Part shown: in pieces, positions 1 to 6,487 of the stretch | How positions within the stretch are numbered: position 1 is the first letter of the stretch | How the letters are laid out: every line of letters begins with the position of its first letter | Assembly (NCBI GenBank): GCA_028707655.1 | Contig: JAQWAN010000089.1 | Location: forward strand, 1-7,835 | Source of the DNA: Bacteroidaceae bacterium | Lineage (GTDB): Bacteria > Bacteroidota > Bacteroidia > Bacteroidales > Bacteroidaceae | Direction of reading: 5' to 3' | Length of the DNA stretch: 7,835 bases | Notes under the pieces: model-generated | What the model saw: the letters and a program-made list of their open reading frames with translations, nothing else | What the model was told of the DNA's origin: nothing | The model's database searches: none | Position numbers and translations under genes: made by a program

Positions 1-754
1 TCGTCGGATGAACCTCTTGGAGAAGGAGGGTATCATTTTTGCGATGAATACTGCTGTAGATATAGAGCATCTGCCAGATGGATTTGATGCTTACTGCTTT
101 TGTACGGGAGCGGAACAACCAAGAGAGTTGGATGTGCCGGGTAGAAAACTAAAAGGGGTACACTTTGCTCTAGAGCTATTGAGTCAACAGAATCGTATCT
201 TAGAGGGTACGGAATTCTCGCCCGAAGAGCTGATCTCTGCCAAGGATAAACATGTCTTGGTGATTGGTGGTGGGGATACCGGTAGCGATTGTATCGGTAC
301 CTCTAATCGCCACAAGGCTGCTAGTGTTACACAGATTGAGATTATGCCTAAACCACCTGTTGGTAAAAATGCAAAAACACCCTGGCCCGAGTGGCCTATC
401 GTGTTGAAGACAACAAGTAGTCATGCAGAGGGTTGTGTGCGTCGTTGGAACCTATGCACAAAGCAGTTAATTGGCGAAAATGGTTGTGTGGCTGGTGTTG
501 AAGTGGAAGAGGTAGAATGGATAGCTGCCGAGAATGGGGCTCGTCCACAAATGCATTTAACTGGTCGCCGCGAAGTATTAAAAGCCGATTTGGTTTTATT
601 GGCAATGGGTTTCTTGAAAGACCCTTCTGTTGAACTACCTGCAAATGTGTTTATGGCGGGTGATGCTGCTAATGGTGCTTCTTTAGTGGTACGTGCCATG
701 GCGGATGCACGCAAAGTGGCTCAAGAGATAGATGCCTTTTTGCTACCTGCATAA
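1..754 (+). CDS. gltD: Glutamate synthase (NADPH) small subunit, C-terminal half (5' truncated by window edge)
   Basis: This is the C-terminal part of the GltD subunit, which takes electrons from NADPH through FAD and Fe-S clusters and passes them to the large subunit, which makes glutamate from glutamine and 2-oxoglutarate in the cytoplasm. The open frame runs from the left edge (full codons from base 2). The ATG at base 8 is internal, because the upstream codons (Arg-Arg) continue the family's usual RR-x-N/E-L-L pattern. About 251 residues are visible of a usual 450-490, so the N-terminal Fe-S region and first FAD motif lie outside. Visible motifs are the second dinucleotide-binding loop VLVIGGGDTGSDC (bases 254-292), the WPxWPxVLKTTSSHxEG segment typical of GltD, and the C-terminal FAD motif MAGDAANGASLVVRA (653-697). 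The stop is TAA, followed by a strong terminator. The large subunit gltB would be expected upstream but cannot be seen. Related pyridine nucleotide-disulfide oxidoreductase subunits are a less likely alternative. Confidence 0.93.
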   Translation, partial: RRMNLLEKEGIIFAMNTAVDIEHLPDGFDAYCFCTGAEQPRELDVPGRKLKGVHFALELLSQQNRILEGTEFSPEELISAKDKHVLVIGGGDTGSDCIGTSNRHKAASVTQIEIMPKPPVGKNAKTPWPEWPIVLKTTSSHAEGCVRRWNLCTKQLIGENGCVAGVEVEEVEWIAAENGARPQMHLTGRREVLKADLVLLAMGFLKDPSVELPANVFMAGDAANGASLVVRAMADARKVAQEIDAFLLPA

Positions 755-780
755 GGGTATAGATGTATATACTCTCTAAA

Positions 781-827
781 ATAAATAACCCCCAAAAAGT
801 TGTATTAACTTTTTGGGGGTTATTTAT
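781..827. terminator. Bidirectional intrinsic terminator between gltD and the S41 protease gene
   Basis: A perfect 21-bp inverted repeat has arms at 781-801 and 807-827 and a 5-base loop (GTATT). Each arm carries a block of five C or G next to A/T runs, so either strand forms a GC core with a U-rich distal stem. It lies 26 bases after the gltD stop and 12 bases after the stop of the convergent protease gene, so it can end transcription from both sides. Confidence 0.9.
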
Positions 828-839
828 GTTGGGTTCTGC

Positions 840-2564
840 CTATTCCTCTTCCTCTTCCTCCTCTGTGTCCTCTTGTAGAGGGATGGTTTTATGTGTAGGG
901 GCAAGCATCTGTTGGTAGAGTGTACTATCTTTTAGAATAGCAACTGCTACTTCAAGATCGCTGTCGTGTTTTAACGATTCAATAGCACTTCCTGCTTGAT
1001 AGTAGTAACGTTTTACAATCTCAGTGGCTATTAGACGTTTAATGTCTTTGGAGAAATAATCTAAGTCGTGGTCTAAATTATGTGTTAGCTTTTTCTCCAG
1101 TGCTGCGAACTCTTTTGCAGCTCCCTTTTCATAGCCTTCAAATTTAGCGACCTTTTTAAGCTGGGTTAGTATCTTCTCACTCTGACGGTCGTAGGTGAAA
1201 TCCGCACTTTTTACTGTTTTCTTGAACTGTTGATACATACTATCGGTTACCTCAAACTGCTCAACAGGGGCAATCTTATCTCTGCCAATGCAGTATTGTG
1301 TGGCAAAATCGAAAATAAGATTATCTCTTACTAGATAGAAAAGAATGTTGGGGAGCTGTTCTTGCTGCACTAAGGTGTCTGGTAAAATACCTCCTCCATC
1401 TCTTACCTCTCGTCCGTTTGCGGTATGAAAAACAGTAGTTAAACTATCGGGTATACGTCCTACACTGCCATCCTTGTTACGGTGTTTATAATCGATTGCC
1501 TGAATGCAACGACCACTTGGAATATAGTATTTGGCAATGGTCACTTTAAGACTGCCACCGTAGGGTAGGCTGCGAGTGGACTGTACCAATCCTTTTCCAT
1601 AGGTGCGGCGTCCTACCACAACTGCTCTGTCGAGGTCTTGTAGCGAGCCGGAAACAATCTCTGAGGCAGATGCTGTGGAGCTGTTAACAAGTATGGTGAT
1701 AGGGATGGTTGTATCAATGGGGTGATTATTGGTGATGTATTTTTGGTCCCATTGTTTAATTTTCCCTTTGGTAGCCACAATCTCCTTGCCTTTTGGCACA
1801 AATAGGTTCACAATATCGATAGCTTCATTAATAAGTCCGCCACCATTGTTACGTAAATCAAGTATCAGGGATTTTGCACCTTTTTGTTTTAATTCAACAA
1901 AGGCTAATTTTAAGATCTTTGCAGCATCTTTTGTGAAGCCAGAGAGGGATATATACCCAATACTATCGCGTACAAAGCCATGATAGGGAACGGGAGAGAT
2001 TTTAATACTAGCTCGTTTGATAGAAAAGGTGCGCAGTTCTTTTTCGCCCGGACGTTTGATTACCAGTGTTAGTTTTGTTCCTACTTCTCCTTTTAGCTGT
2101 TCGCTTACATCGGATACCGATACGTTTTTTAGGTCTATGGTGTCGATTTTCATAATCACGTCACCTGCCTTTAATCCCGCTTTAGCAGCTGGTAATCCGG
2201 GATACGGTTCATTGATAACTACACGTTCCTCTTTTTTGTGGTAGCTAACGATGGAGCCTATGCCGCCATACTTACCTGTTGTCATATATTTTAGATCGCC
2301 CATATTATCTTCCGAGAAGTAATTGGTGTATGGATCTAATTGCATCAAAAAAGCATTAATACCACTTTGAAAAGATTTATCTACATCCATAGTGTCTACG
2401 TAGAAGGTTTCTACCTCACGTACAATAGAGTTAAAGATTCTCATGTTTTTCTTTAGCGTGAAGGAGCGATCGTCTCCATCTTTACCCGTAAAACTGGAAA
2501 GCGTGCTACCTAACAGTAGGAATGCTAGGAAGAATAGTCCGTTTCTAATGTAATTTCTTTTCAT
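840..2564 (-). CDS. S41-family C-terminal processing peptidase with PDZ domain, membrane anchored
   Basis: This is a serine protease of the Prc/CtpA (tail-specific) family, 574 residues, which cuts envelope proteins near their C-termini. A short basic N-terminus and a hydrophobic stretch at residues 9-25 form a signal peptide or membrane anchor, placing the enzyme in the periplasm. A PDZ domain covers about 98-185, including the ligand loop GIGSIV at 101-106 and AAKAGLKAGDVI at 126-137. The S41 catalytic core follows: LDLRNNGGG (235-243), STASASEIVSG (296-306) with probable nucleophile Ser299, Asp310, and GKGLVQ with Lys324 and Gln328. The Ser-to-Lys spacing of 25 residues matches E. coli Tsp. 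A long charged helical C-terminal region (about 395-560) ends in seven glutamates. The ATG at 2564 is preceded by an A-rich leader with no Shine-Dalgarno site. The gene begins 30 bases after the kinase stop with no terminator between, so the two are probably co-transcribed. Family assignment is secure; the substrate is unknown. Confidence 0.95.
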   Translation of the reverse strand: MKRNYIRNGLFFLAFLLLGSTLSSFTGKDGDDRSFTLKKNMRIFNSIVREVETFYVDTMDVDKSFQSGINAFLMQLDPYTNYFSEDNMGDLKYMTTGKYGGIGSIVSYHKKEERVVINEPYPGLPAAKAGLKAGDVIMKIDTIDLKNVSVSDVSEQLKGEVGTKLTLVIKRPGEKELRTFSIKRASIKISPVPYHGFVRDSIGYISLSGFTKDAAKILKLAFVELKQKGAKSLILDLRNNGGGLINEAIDIVNLFVPKGKEIVATKGKIKQWDQKYITNNHPIDTTIPITILVNSSTASASEIVSGSLQDLDRAVVVGRRTYGKGLVQSTRSLPYGGSLKVTIAKYYIPSGRCIQAIDYKHRNKDGSVGRIPDSLTTVFHTANGREVRDGGGILPDTLVQQEQLPNILFYLVRDNLIFDFATQYCIGRDKIAPVEQFEVTDSMYQQFKKTVKSADFTYDRQSEKILTQLKKVAKFEGYEKGAAKEFAALEKKLTHNLDHDLDYFSKDIKRLIATEIVKRYYYQAGSAIESLKHDSDLEVAVAILKDSTLYQQMLAPTHKTIPLQEDTEEEEEEE

Positions 2565-2594
2565 ATATTCATCTTTTTTGAGTTCAATAAACAG

Positions 2595-3578
2595 CTAATC
2601 TAGTAAAAAATCTATTCTCTCACGAATAATTGACCAAGTAGATGGGGGTAAAGTTGTTCCAGCTACCTGAATGACTTGTGCCGCTAAGATGCCACCGATA
2701 AGTGCACATTTACGTAGCGAGAAGTGATTTGTAAGTCCATATAGAAAACCAGCTGCATAATAATCGCCTGCTCCGGTGGTATCTATAAGAGGGCTGACCT
2801 GTTCGGTGCCTACTTCTATTTTCTCGGTTCCTTTTCGATTGATTGATCCTTCTGCACCAAGTTTTACAATAGCAATGCTACAGTTTTTGGCAATCTCGTC
2901 TACTGCTTCTCTAGGTGGTAATCCGGTGAGGGCAGTAGCTTCGAGTTCATTGGCAAAGACAATATCTACATGATTATCGATGAGCTCTTTAAAAAATGCA
3001 AGGTCGTTTTCGATCACATTATAACTGGATAGGTCGAGGCAAACTTGCAGCTGCATCGCTTTAGCTGTTTCTATGGCTTTGGTTATCATAGCATGATTTT
3101 GTACCAAGTAGCCCTCAACGAAGAGGTAGCTATAGCCCTCAAAGAGAGCAGGAGTAATATCTGTTGCAGTAAGTGTAGCAGCTGCTCCTAAACAGGTAGC
3201 AAAGGTGCGTTCACAATCGGGCGTGATAAAGATAGAAGCGATGCCGGAAGGGTCGTTACTCGTTAAGAGCTCTGCGGTAACGCTGTTGCCCACACAAGCT
3301 TGTTGAAAGAACGCACCATATTGGTCTGTTCCTATCTTTCCAATAAAACCTGGTTCTGCACGTAATTGACCGAGTGCCATCATTGCATTTCCAGCTGAGC
3401 CGCCAGATGCGACGCTGGTGTCAATTAGAGCAAATACTTTTTTAATTTCCATGAGTTTATCATCATCAATCAACTGCATGCTTCCTTTGGGAAGGTTCAT
3501 CTTCTGTAGTAAAACCTCATCTTTTAGAACGGCTAATACGTCCACCAAGGCGTTGCCTATTCCAATTATTTTATCCAT
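2595..3578 (-). CDS. PfkB-family kinase, adenosine-kinase-like
   Basis: This is a cytoplasmic ATP-dependent kinase of the ribokinase/PfkB fold, 327 residues, the usual length. It starts with a substrate-side strand, IGIGNALVDVLA (5-16), in the style of bacterial adenosine-kinase-like members. The glycine-rich first signature is SGGSAGNAMMALGQL (58-72). The segment DCERTFATCLGAA (121-133) and YLFVEGYL (151-158) also match that subgroup. The second PfkB signature, DTTGAGDYYAAGF (266-278), contains the probable catalytic base Asp272 and the anion hole. The ATG at 3578 agrees with the family start and has a promoter-like -7 box 18-25 bases upstream. The gene is first in an operon with the S41 protease; no functional link between the two is obvious. 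Substrate calls within PfkB are unreliable from sequence, so adenosine is the best guess, with other nucleosides or sugars possible. Confidence 0.9.
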   Translation of the reverse strand: MDKIIGIGNALVDVLAVLKDEVLLQKMNLPKGSMQLIDDDKLMEIKKVFALIDTSVASGGSAGNAMMALGQLRAEPGFIGKIGTDQYGAFFQQACVGNSVTAELLTSNDPSGIASIFITPDCERTFATCLGAAATLTATDITPALFEGYSYLFVEGYLVQNHAMITKAIETAKAMQLQVCLDLSSYNVIENDLAFFKELIDNHVDIVFANELEATALTGLPPREAVDEIAKNCSIAIVKLGAEGSINRKGTEKIEVGTEQVSPLIDTTGAGDYYAAGFLYGLTNHFSLRKCALIGGILAAQVIQVAGTTLPPSTWSIIRERIDFLLD

Positions 3579-3595
3579 ATAGAAATTTTTTCTTG

Positions 3596-3603
3596 CAAAG
3601 ATA
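3596..3603 (-). promoter_or_regulatory. Probable -7 promoter box for the kinase-protease operon
   Basis: The minus strand reads TATCTTTG, an exact match to the Bacteroidota -7 consensus TAnnTTTG, 18 bases before the kinase ATG. No good -33 TTTG or TTG is found about 20 bases further upstream, so the site rests on the -7 box and its position. The leader would be only about 10 bases long. Confidence 0.5.
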
Positions 3604-3634
3604 TTGCATAATTCAATAATTCCTAGTATTTTTG
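3603..3634 (+). promoter_or_regulatory. Promoter of the tandem tRNA-Asn genes (Bacteroidota type)
   Basis: The -7 box TATTTTTG lies at 3627-3634 and a -33 element ATTG at 3603-3606, with a 20-base spacer. This fits the known Bacteroidota primary sigma consensus (TTTG, 19-23 bases, TAnnTTTG). Transcription would start near 3641, about 15 bases before the first mature tRNA. It stands back to back with the kinase promoter box. Confidence 0.65.
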
Positions 3635-3655
3635 CATCGCAATTGAGAAAAACAT

Positions 3656-3729
3656 TCTTCGATAGCTCAGTTGGTTAGAGCATCTGACTGTTAATCAGAG
3701 GGTCGTAGGTTCAAGTCCTACTCGAAGAG
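3656..3729 (+). tRNA. tRNA-Asn (anticodon GUU), copy 1
   Basis: This 74-base cloverleaf decodes AAC/AAU. The acceptor arm TCTTCGA (3656-3662) pairs with TCGAAGA (3722-3728); the D stem is GCTC/GAGC (3665-3668, 3678-3681). The anticodon stem is TCTGA/TCAGA (3683-3687, 3695-3699) around loop CTGTTAA with anticodon GTT at 3690-3692. The T stem is GTAGG/CCTAC with loop TTCAAGT. The unpaired first-arm base T1 and discriminator G73 (3729) are as in other bacterial tRNA-Asn. The 3' CCA is not encoded (CAT follows), so it must be added by CCA-adding enzyme. Confidence 0.97.
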
Positions 3730-3743
3730 CATTTTTGGTTTAT

Positions 3744-3817
3744 TCTTCAATAGCTCAGTTGGTTAGAGCATCTGACTGTTAATCAGAGGGTCGTAGGTTC
3801 AAGTCCTACTTGAAGAG
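3744..3817 (+). tRNA. tRNA-Asn (anticodon GUU), copy 2
   Basis: This is a second complete 74-base tRNA-Asn, 14 bases after the first and probably on the same transcript. The anticodon GTT is at 3778-3780. It differs from copy 1 at two bases only: acceptor position 6 is A instead of G, and its partner position 67 is T instead of C, so the stem TCTTCAA/TTGAAGA stays fully paired. The discriminator is G (3817), and the following CG shows that CCA is not encoded. Confidence 0.97.
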
Positions 3818-3819
3818 CG

Positions 3820-3854
3820 AAAAGGTCTACATGTTACATGTAGACCTTTTTTTT
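3820..3854 (+). terminator. Intrinsic terminator after the tRNA-Asn pair
   Basis: A perfect 14-bp stem (arms 3820-3833 and 3837-3850) with loop TTA runs into an uninterrupted T tract (3847-3854). It begins two bases after the end of the second tRNA repeat, so it should end the tRNA transcript and separate it from metG. Confidence 0.9.
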
Positions 3855-3968
3855 GTGCCTATGCTATTATGTACTTTTCTATTTTTTTAGGGTATAGAAA
3901 CGTGTTTTATTTCTGTTCTTGGTAGAAAACGTCGCTTTTTTATTGGGAATAATCGAAAAGGAGGTAGA

Positions 3969-3996
3969 GCAAATATATTAAATATAGTATATTTGC
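3969..3996. promoter_or_regulatory. metG -7 box inside a symmetrical AT-rich inverted repeat
   Basis: TATATTTG at 3988-3995 on the plus strand matches TAnnTTTG and would start transcription near 4002, giving metG a leader of about 50 bases. The same word occurs on the minus strand at 3970-3977, because GCAAATATA (3969-3977) and TATATTTGC (3988-3996) are 9-bp inverted arms separated by 10 bases. No good -33 element is seen for the plus-strand box. The symmetry could mark an operator or a divergent promoter, or could be chance in AT-rich DNA. The rest of 3855-4052 shows only a weak 7-bp inverted repeat (3876-3882 with 3894-3900) and no gene; no T-box-like structure is evident. Confidence 0.5.
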
Positions 3997-4052
3997 AACA
4001 TTAAAGTACATGCAAACAGAAATTTATAGAATAATATTAGTAGAGTTGATAT

Positions 4053-6092
4053 ATGGAAAAGAAATTTAAAAGAACGACTGTTACATCCGCATTGCCTTAC
4101 GCTAATGGCCCGGTACATATTGGGCATCTTGCTGGGGTGTATATCCCAGCCGATATTTACGTGCGTTATCTTCGTCTTAAAAAAGAGGAAGTCCTTTTTA
4201 TAGGTGGATCGGATGAGCATGGTGTGCCTATTACTATTCGTGCCAAGAAAGAGGGCATCACTCCGCAAGATGTGGTAGATAGATATCATACCTTGATTAA
4301 AGACTCTTTTAAGGAATTTGGCATATCCTTTGATGTGTATTCGCGTACTACCTCGAAAACGCATCATGATTTTGCTTCCTCTTTTTTTAAGAAACTATAC
4401 GAAAAAGGAGAATTCGTGGAGCAAACCTCTGAACAATATTACGATGAAGAGACCAAATCTTTTTTGGCCGATCGCTATATAACTGGTGAATGTCCACACT
4501 GCCATGCACAAGGCGCTTATGGCGACCAATGTGAAGCTTGTGGTACCTCTTTGTCGCCTACCGATTTGATTAACCCTAAGAGTGCTGTCAGTGGTAGTAA
4601 ACCTGTGATGCGCCAGACCAAGCATTGGTATCTACCTTTAGATAAACACGAAGCTTGGTTGCGTAAATGGATTTTGGAGGAGCACAAAGAATGGCGTCCT
4701 AATGTATATGGACAGTGTAAGAGCTGGCTCGATATGGGACTACATCCACGTGCCGTAAGTCGCGATTTATCGTGGGGTATCCCTGTCCCTGTTGAGGGAG
4801 CTGAGGGTAAGGTGTTGTATGTTTGGTTTGATGCACCCCTAGGTTATATCTCCAATACGAAAGAACTATTGCCCGATACATGGGAGAAATGGTGGAAAGA
4901 CAAAGATACTCGTTTAGTACATTTTATTGGGAAAGATAATATTGTGTTCCATTGTATTGTGTTCCCAGCAATGTTAAAAGCGGAGGGTAGCTATATCTTG
5001 CCCGACAATGTGCCTAGTAATGAGTTCTTGAACTTGGAGGGAGATAAAATCTCTACCTCTCGTAACTGGGCGGTTTGGCTACATGAATATTTGGCCGATT
5101 TTCCAGGAAAACAGGATGTGTTACGTTACGTGTTAACGGCTAATGCACCAGAAACAAAGGATAACGACTTTACTTGGAAAGATTTTCAGGCACGCAACAA
5201 CAATGAGTTAGTGGCTGTGTTTGGTAATTTTGTGAATCGATCTTTGGTGTTGACGCAGAAATATTTTGCGGGAAAGGTGCCTGCTTGTAACGAACTATTG
5301 GAGGCCGACAAACATCTCTTAGAGGAGTTAGCAAGTGCTAAGGAGAAGATAGAGAAGAGCTTAAATCTATTTAAGTTTAGAGAAGCACAAAAAGAGGCGA
5401 TGATATTAGCTCGTATTGGTAATAAATATTTAGCAGATACAGAGCCTTGGAAAGTGGCAAAGACAGACATGGAGCGTGTGGCTACCATTTTAAATCTATC
5501 TCTACAGCTAGTTGCCAATTTGGCTATTGCTTTTGAACCCTTCTTGCCCTTCACCTCTGAGAAGTTGCGCGAGATGCTAAATATGGATGGCTTTGATTGG
5601 AATAACTTGGGCGATGCCAATTTATTAGTGGCGGGTCAACAGCTTCAGAAACCTGCTTTGCTCTTTGAGAAAATTGAAGATGAGCAGATTGAGGCACAAG
5701 TACAAAAGCTGTTAGATACGAAAAAGAAAAATCAAGAGGAGAATTATCGTGCTAACGACATTCGTCCAACGGTTGAGTTTACCGATTTTGAGAAGATGGA
5801 TCTTCGTGTTGGTACTGTTTTAGATTGTCAGAAAGTGCCTAAGGCCGATAAGCTATTGCAGTTTACCATTGAAGATGGTTTAGACAAACGCACCATCGTT
5901 TCGGGCATTGCTAAATATTATCAACCAGAAGACTTGATTGGAAAACAAATTTGTTTTATGGCTAATCTTGCTCCTCGTAAATTGCGCGGCGTTGTATCCG
6001 AAGGGATGATCCTATCGGCTGAGAATGCGGATGGATCGCTTTCTGTGGTTACGGTTGACCGTGCTGTTAAACCGGGTAGCGAAGTAAAATAA
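4053..6092 (+). CDS. metG: Methionyl-tRNA synthetase with fused C-terminal tRNA-binding domain
   Basis: This class I aminoacyl-tRNA synthetase charges tRNA-Met (initiator and elongator) with methionine in the cytoplasm, using ATP. It has 679 residues, the normal length for the long, dimer-forming type. The Rossmann fold starts at once with ALPYANGPVHIGHLAG, carrying the HIGH signature at 22-25. The connective domain has a zinc knuckle with Cys147, Cys150, Cys160 and Cys163, all four present. The VWFDAPLGYIS segment is at 257-267, and the KMSKS loop appears as KISTS (332-336) in GDKISTSRNWAVW. The anticodon-binding helical domain covers about 370-545, followed by a lysine-rich linker. An EMAPII/Trbp111-type OB fold (about 575-679) includes DLRVGTV (583-589) and SEGMILSA (649-656). 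The start is the only ATG that keeps the N-terminal strand complete; it has no Shine-Dalgarno site, as usual in this phylum. It is the first gene of an operon, with 7 bases to the next start. Confidence 0.98.
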   Translation: MEKKFKRTTVTSALPYANGPVHIGHLAGVYIPADIYVRYLRLKKEEVLFIGGSDEHGVPITIRAKKEGITPQDVVDRYHTLIKDSFKEFGISFDVYSRTTSKTHHDFASSFFKKLYEKGEFVEQTSEQYYDEETKSFLADRYITGECPHCHAQGAYGDQCEACGTSLSPTDLINPKSAVSGSKPVMRQTKHWYLPLDKHEAWLRKWILEEHKEWRPNVYGQCKSWLDMGLHPRAVSRDLSWGIPVPVEGAEGKVLYVWFDAPLGYISNTKELLPDTWEKWWKDKDTRLVHFIGKDNIVFHCIVFPAMLKAEGSYILPDNVPSNEFLNLEGDKISTSRNWAVWLHEYLADFPGKQDVLRYVLTANAPETKDNDFTWKDFQARNNNELVAVFGNFVNRSLVLTQKYFAGKVPACNELLEADKHLLEELASAKEKIEKSLNLFKFREAQKEAMILARIGNKYLADTEPWKVAKTDMERVATILNLSLQLVANLAIAFEPFLPFTSEKLREMLNMDGFDWNNLGDANLLVAGQQLQKPALLFEKIEDEQIEAQVQKLLDTKKKNQEENYRANDIRPTVEFTDFEKMDLRVGTVLDCQKVPKADKLLQFTIEDGLDKRTIVSGIAKYYQPEDLIGKQICFMANLAPRKLRGVVSEGMILSAENADGSLSVVTVDRAVKPGSEVK

Positions 6093-6099
6093 AAGATAT

Positions 6100-6486
6100 A
6101 TGAATACATGTGAACTCTATCTTTACAATCTCTCTACTCCAAAAGGAGTGCAAATTAAAGCGTTGTGTAAACAACTGAAAGTGACCTGTAAAAAAGTGAA
6201 CGTGGAGCAGTATTTATTGCCTATAGGTGTGGTAACAGGATTGTTACCACCTCCTGTAGCGCCTGTTGAAAATAAAGATAATCTACATTTTCTAGATGAG
6301 ATGTTACTCTTTAAGGGTTTTGCTAACGAAGAGATTGCCGATTTTTTAACGGCATATCGTAATAAAGGGATTGCATCGGTTGAATTAAAAGCTGGAATGA
6401 CTCCTCATAATGTGAACTGGAACTCTATTGAATTGCATCATGAGTTGGTAGATGAGCGGGATTCTTTACGTAAAATGAAAGAATAG
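6100..6486 (+). CDS. Small conserved protein resembling DUF3783
   Basis: This 128-residue cytoplasmic protein has no signal peptide or membrane segment, and its function is unknown to me. The N-terminal part (3-41) looks like an alpha/beta unit, ELYLYNLSTPKGVQIKALC, followed by a basic stretch and VNVEQYLLP. A proline-rich linker sits at 49-55. The C-terminal half (66-128) has the form expected of DUF3783 (from memory): a strand EMLLFKGF, a helix EEIADFLTAYRNKGI, a strand VELKAGM, then TPHNVNW (101-107) and a charged helix with ELHHELVDER. It starts 7 bases after the metG stop and ends 1 base before the flippase ATG, so it is almost surely translated from the metG transcript. Codon use looks like that of its neighbours. 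That the gene is real is very likely; the family name is moderately sure. Confidence 0.8.
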   Translation: MNTCELYLYNLSTPKGVQIKALCKQLKVTCKKVNVEQYLLPIGVVTGLLPPPVAPVENKDNLHFLDEMLLFKGFANEEIADFLTAYRNKGIASVELKAGMTPHNVNWNSIELHHELVDERDSLRKMKE

Positions 6487-6487
6487 T

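Larger units (their letters stand above)
3654..3818 (+). repeat. Tandem direct repeat containing the two tRNA-Asn genes
   Basis: Bases 3654-3730 and 3742-3818 are 77-base direct repeats with an 88-base period. They are identical at 75 positions; the two differences form one compensatory base pair in the acceptor stem. The uninterrupted identical core is 61 bases (3662-3722 and 3750-3810). This is most simply a gene duplication, and it could gain or lose a copy by recombination. Confidence 0.9.

Noticed and set aside
1613..2244. Several open frames of 60-84 codons on both strands within the protease gene.
   Set aside because: All lie inside the S41 protease coding region, which has intact catalytic and PDZ motifs; their products match no family I recognise.
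3654..3818. The repeated 77-base units next to tRNA genes could be an attachment site duplication from an integrated element.
   Set aside because: Each unit is a complete tRNA gene, only 14 bases lie between them, and no integrase or cargo is present; a simple gene duplication explains them.
3957..3965. An AAGGAGGT sequence, a perfect match to the 16S anti-Shine-Dalgarno, which might mark a leader peptide before metG.
   Set aside because: No ATG or GTG follows at a useful distance, the frame after it closes within about ten codons, and it lies upstream of the predicted metG transcript start. Bacteroidota rarely use such sites.
3855..4052. Possible T-box or other riboswitch in the leader of metG.
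   Set aside because: The predicted leader is only about 50 bases, there is no T-box motif, and no terminator hairpin stands before the ATG. The strong hairpin at 3820-3850 belongs to the tRNA unit.
3978..4367. A 129-codon open frame on the minus strand overlapping the metG promoter and 5' end.
   Set aside because: It is antisense to the well-supported N-terminus of MetRS, its product shows no family resemblance, and its end lies in AT-rich promoter DNA; it is a shadow frame.
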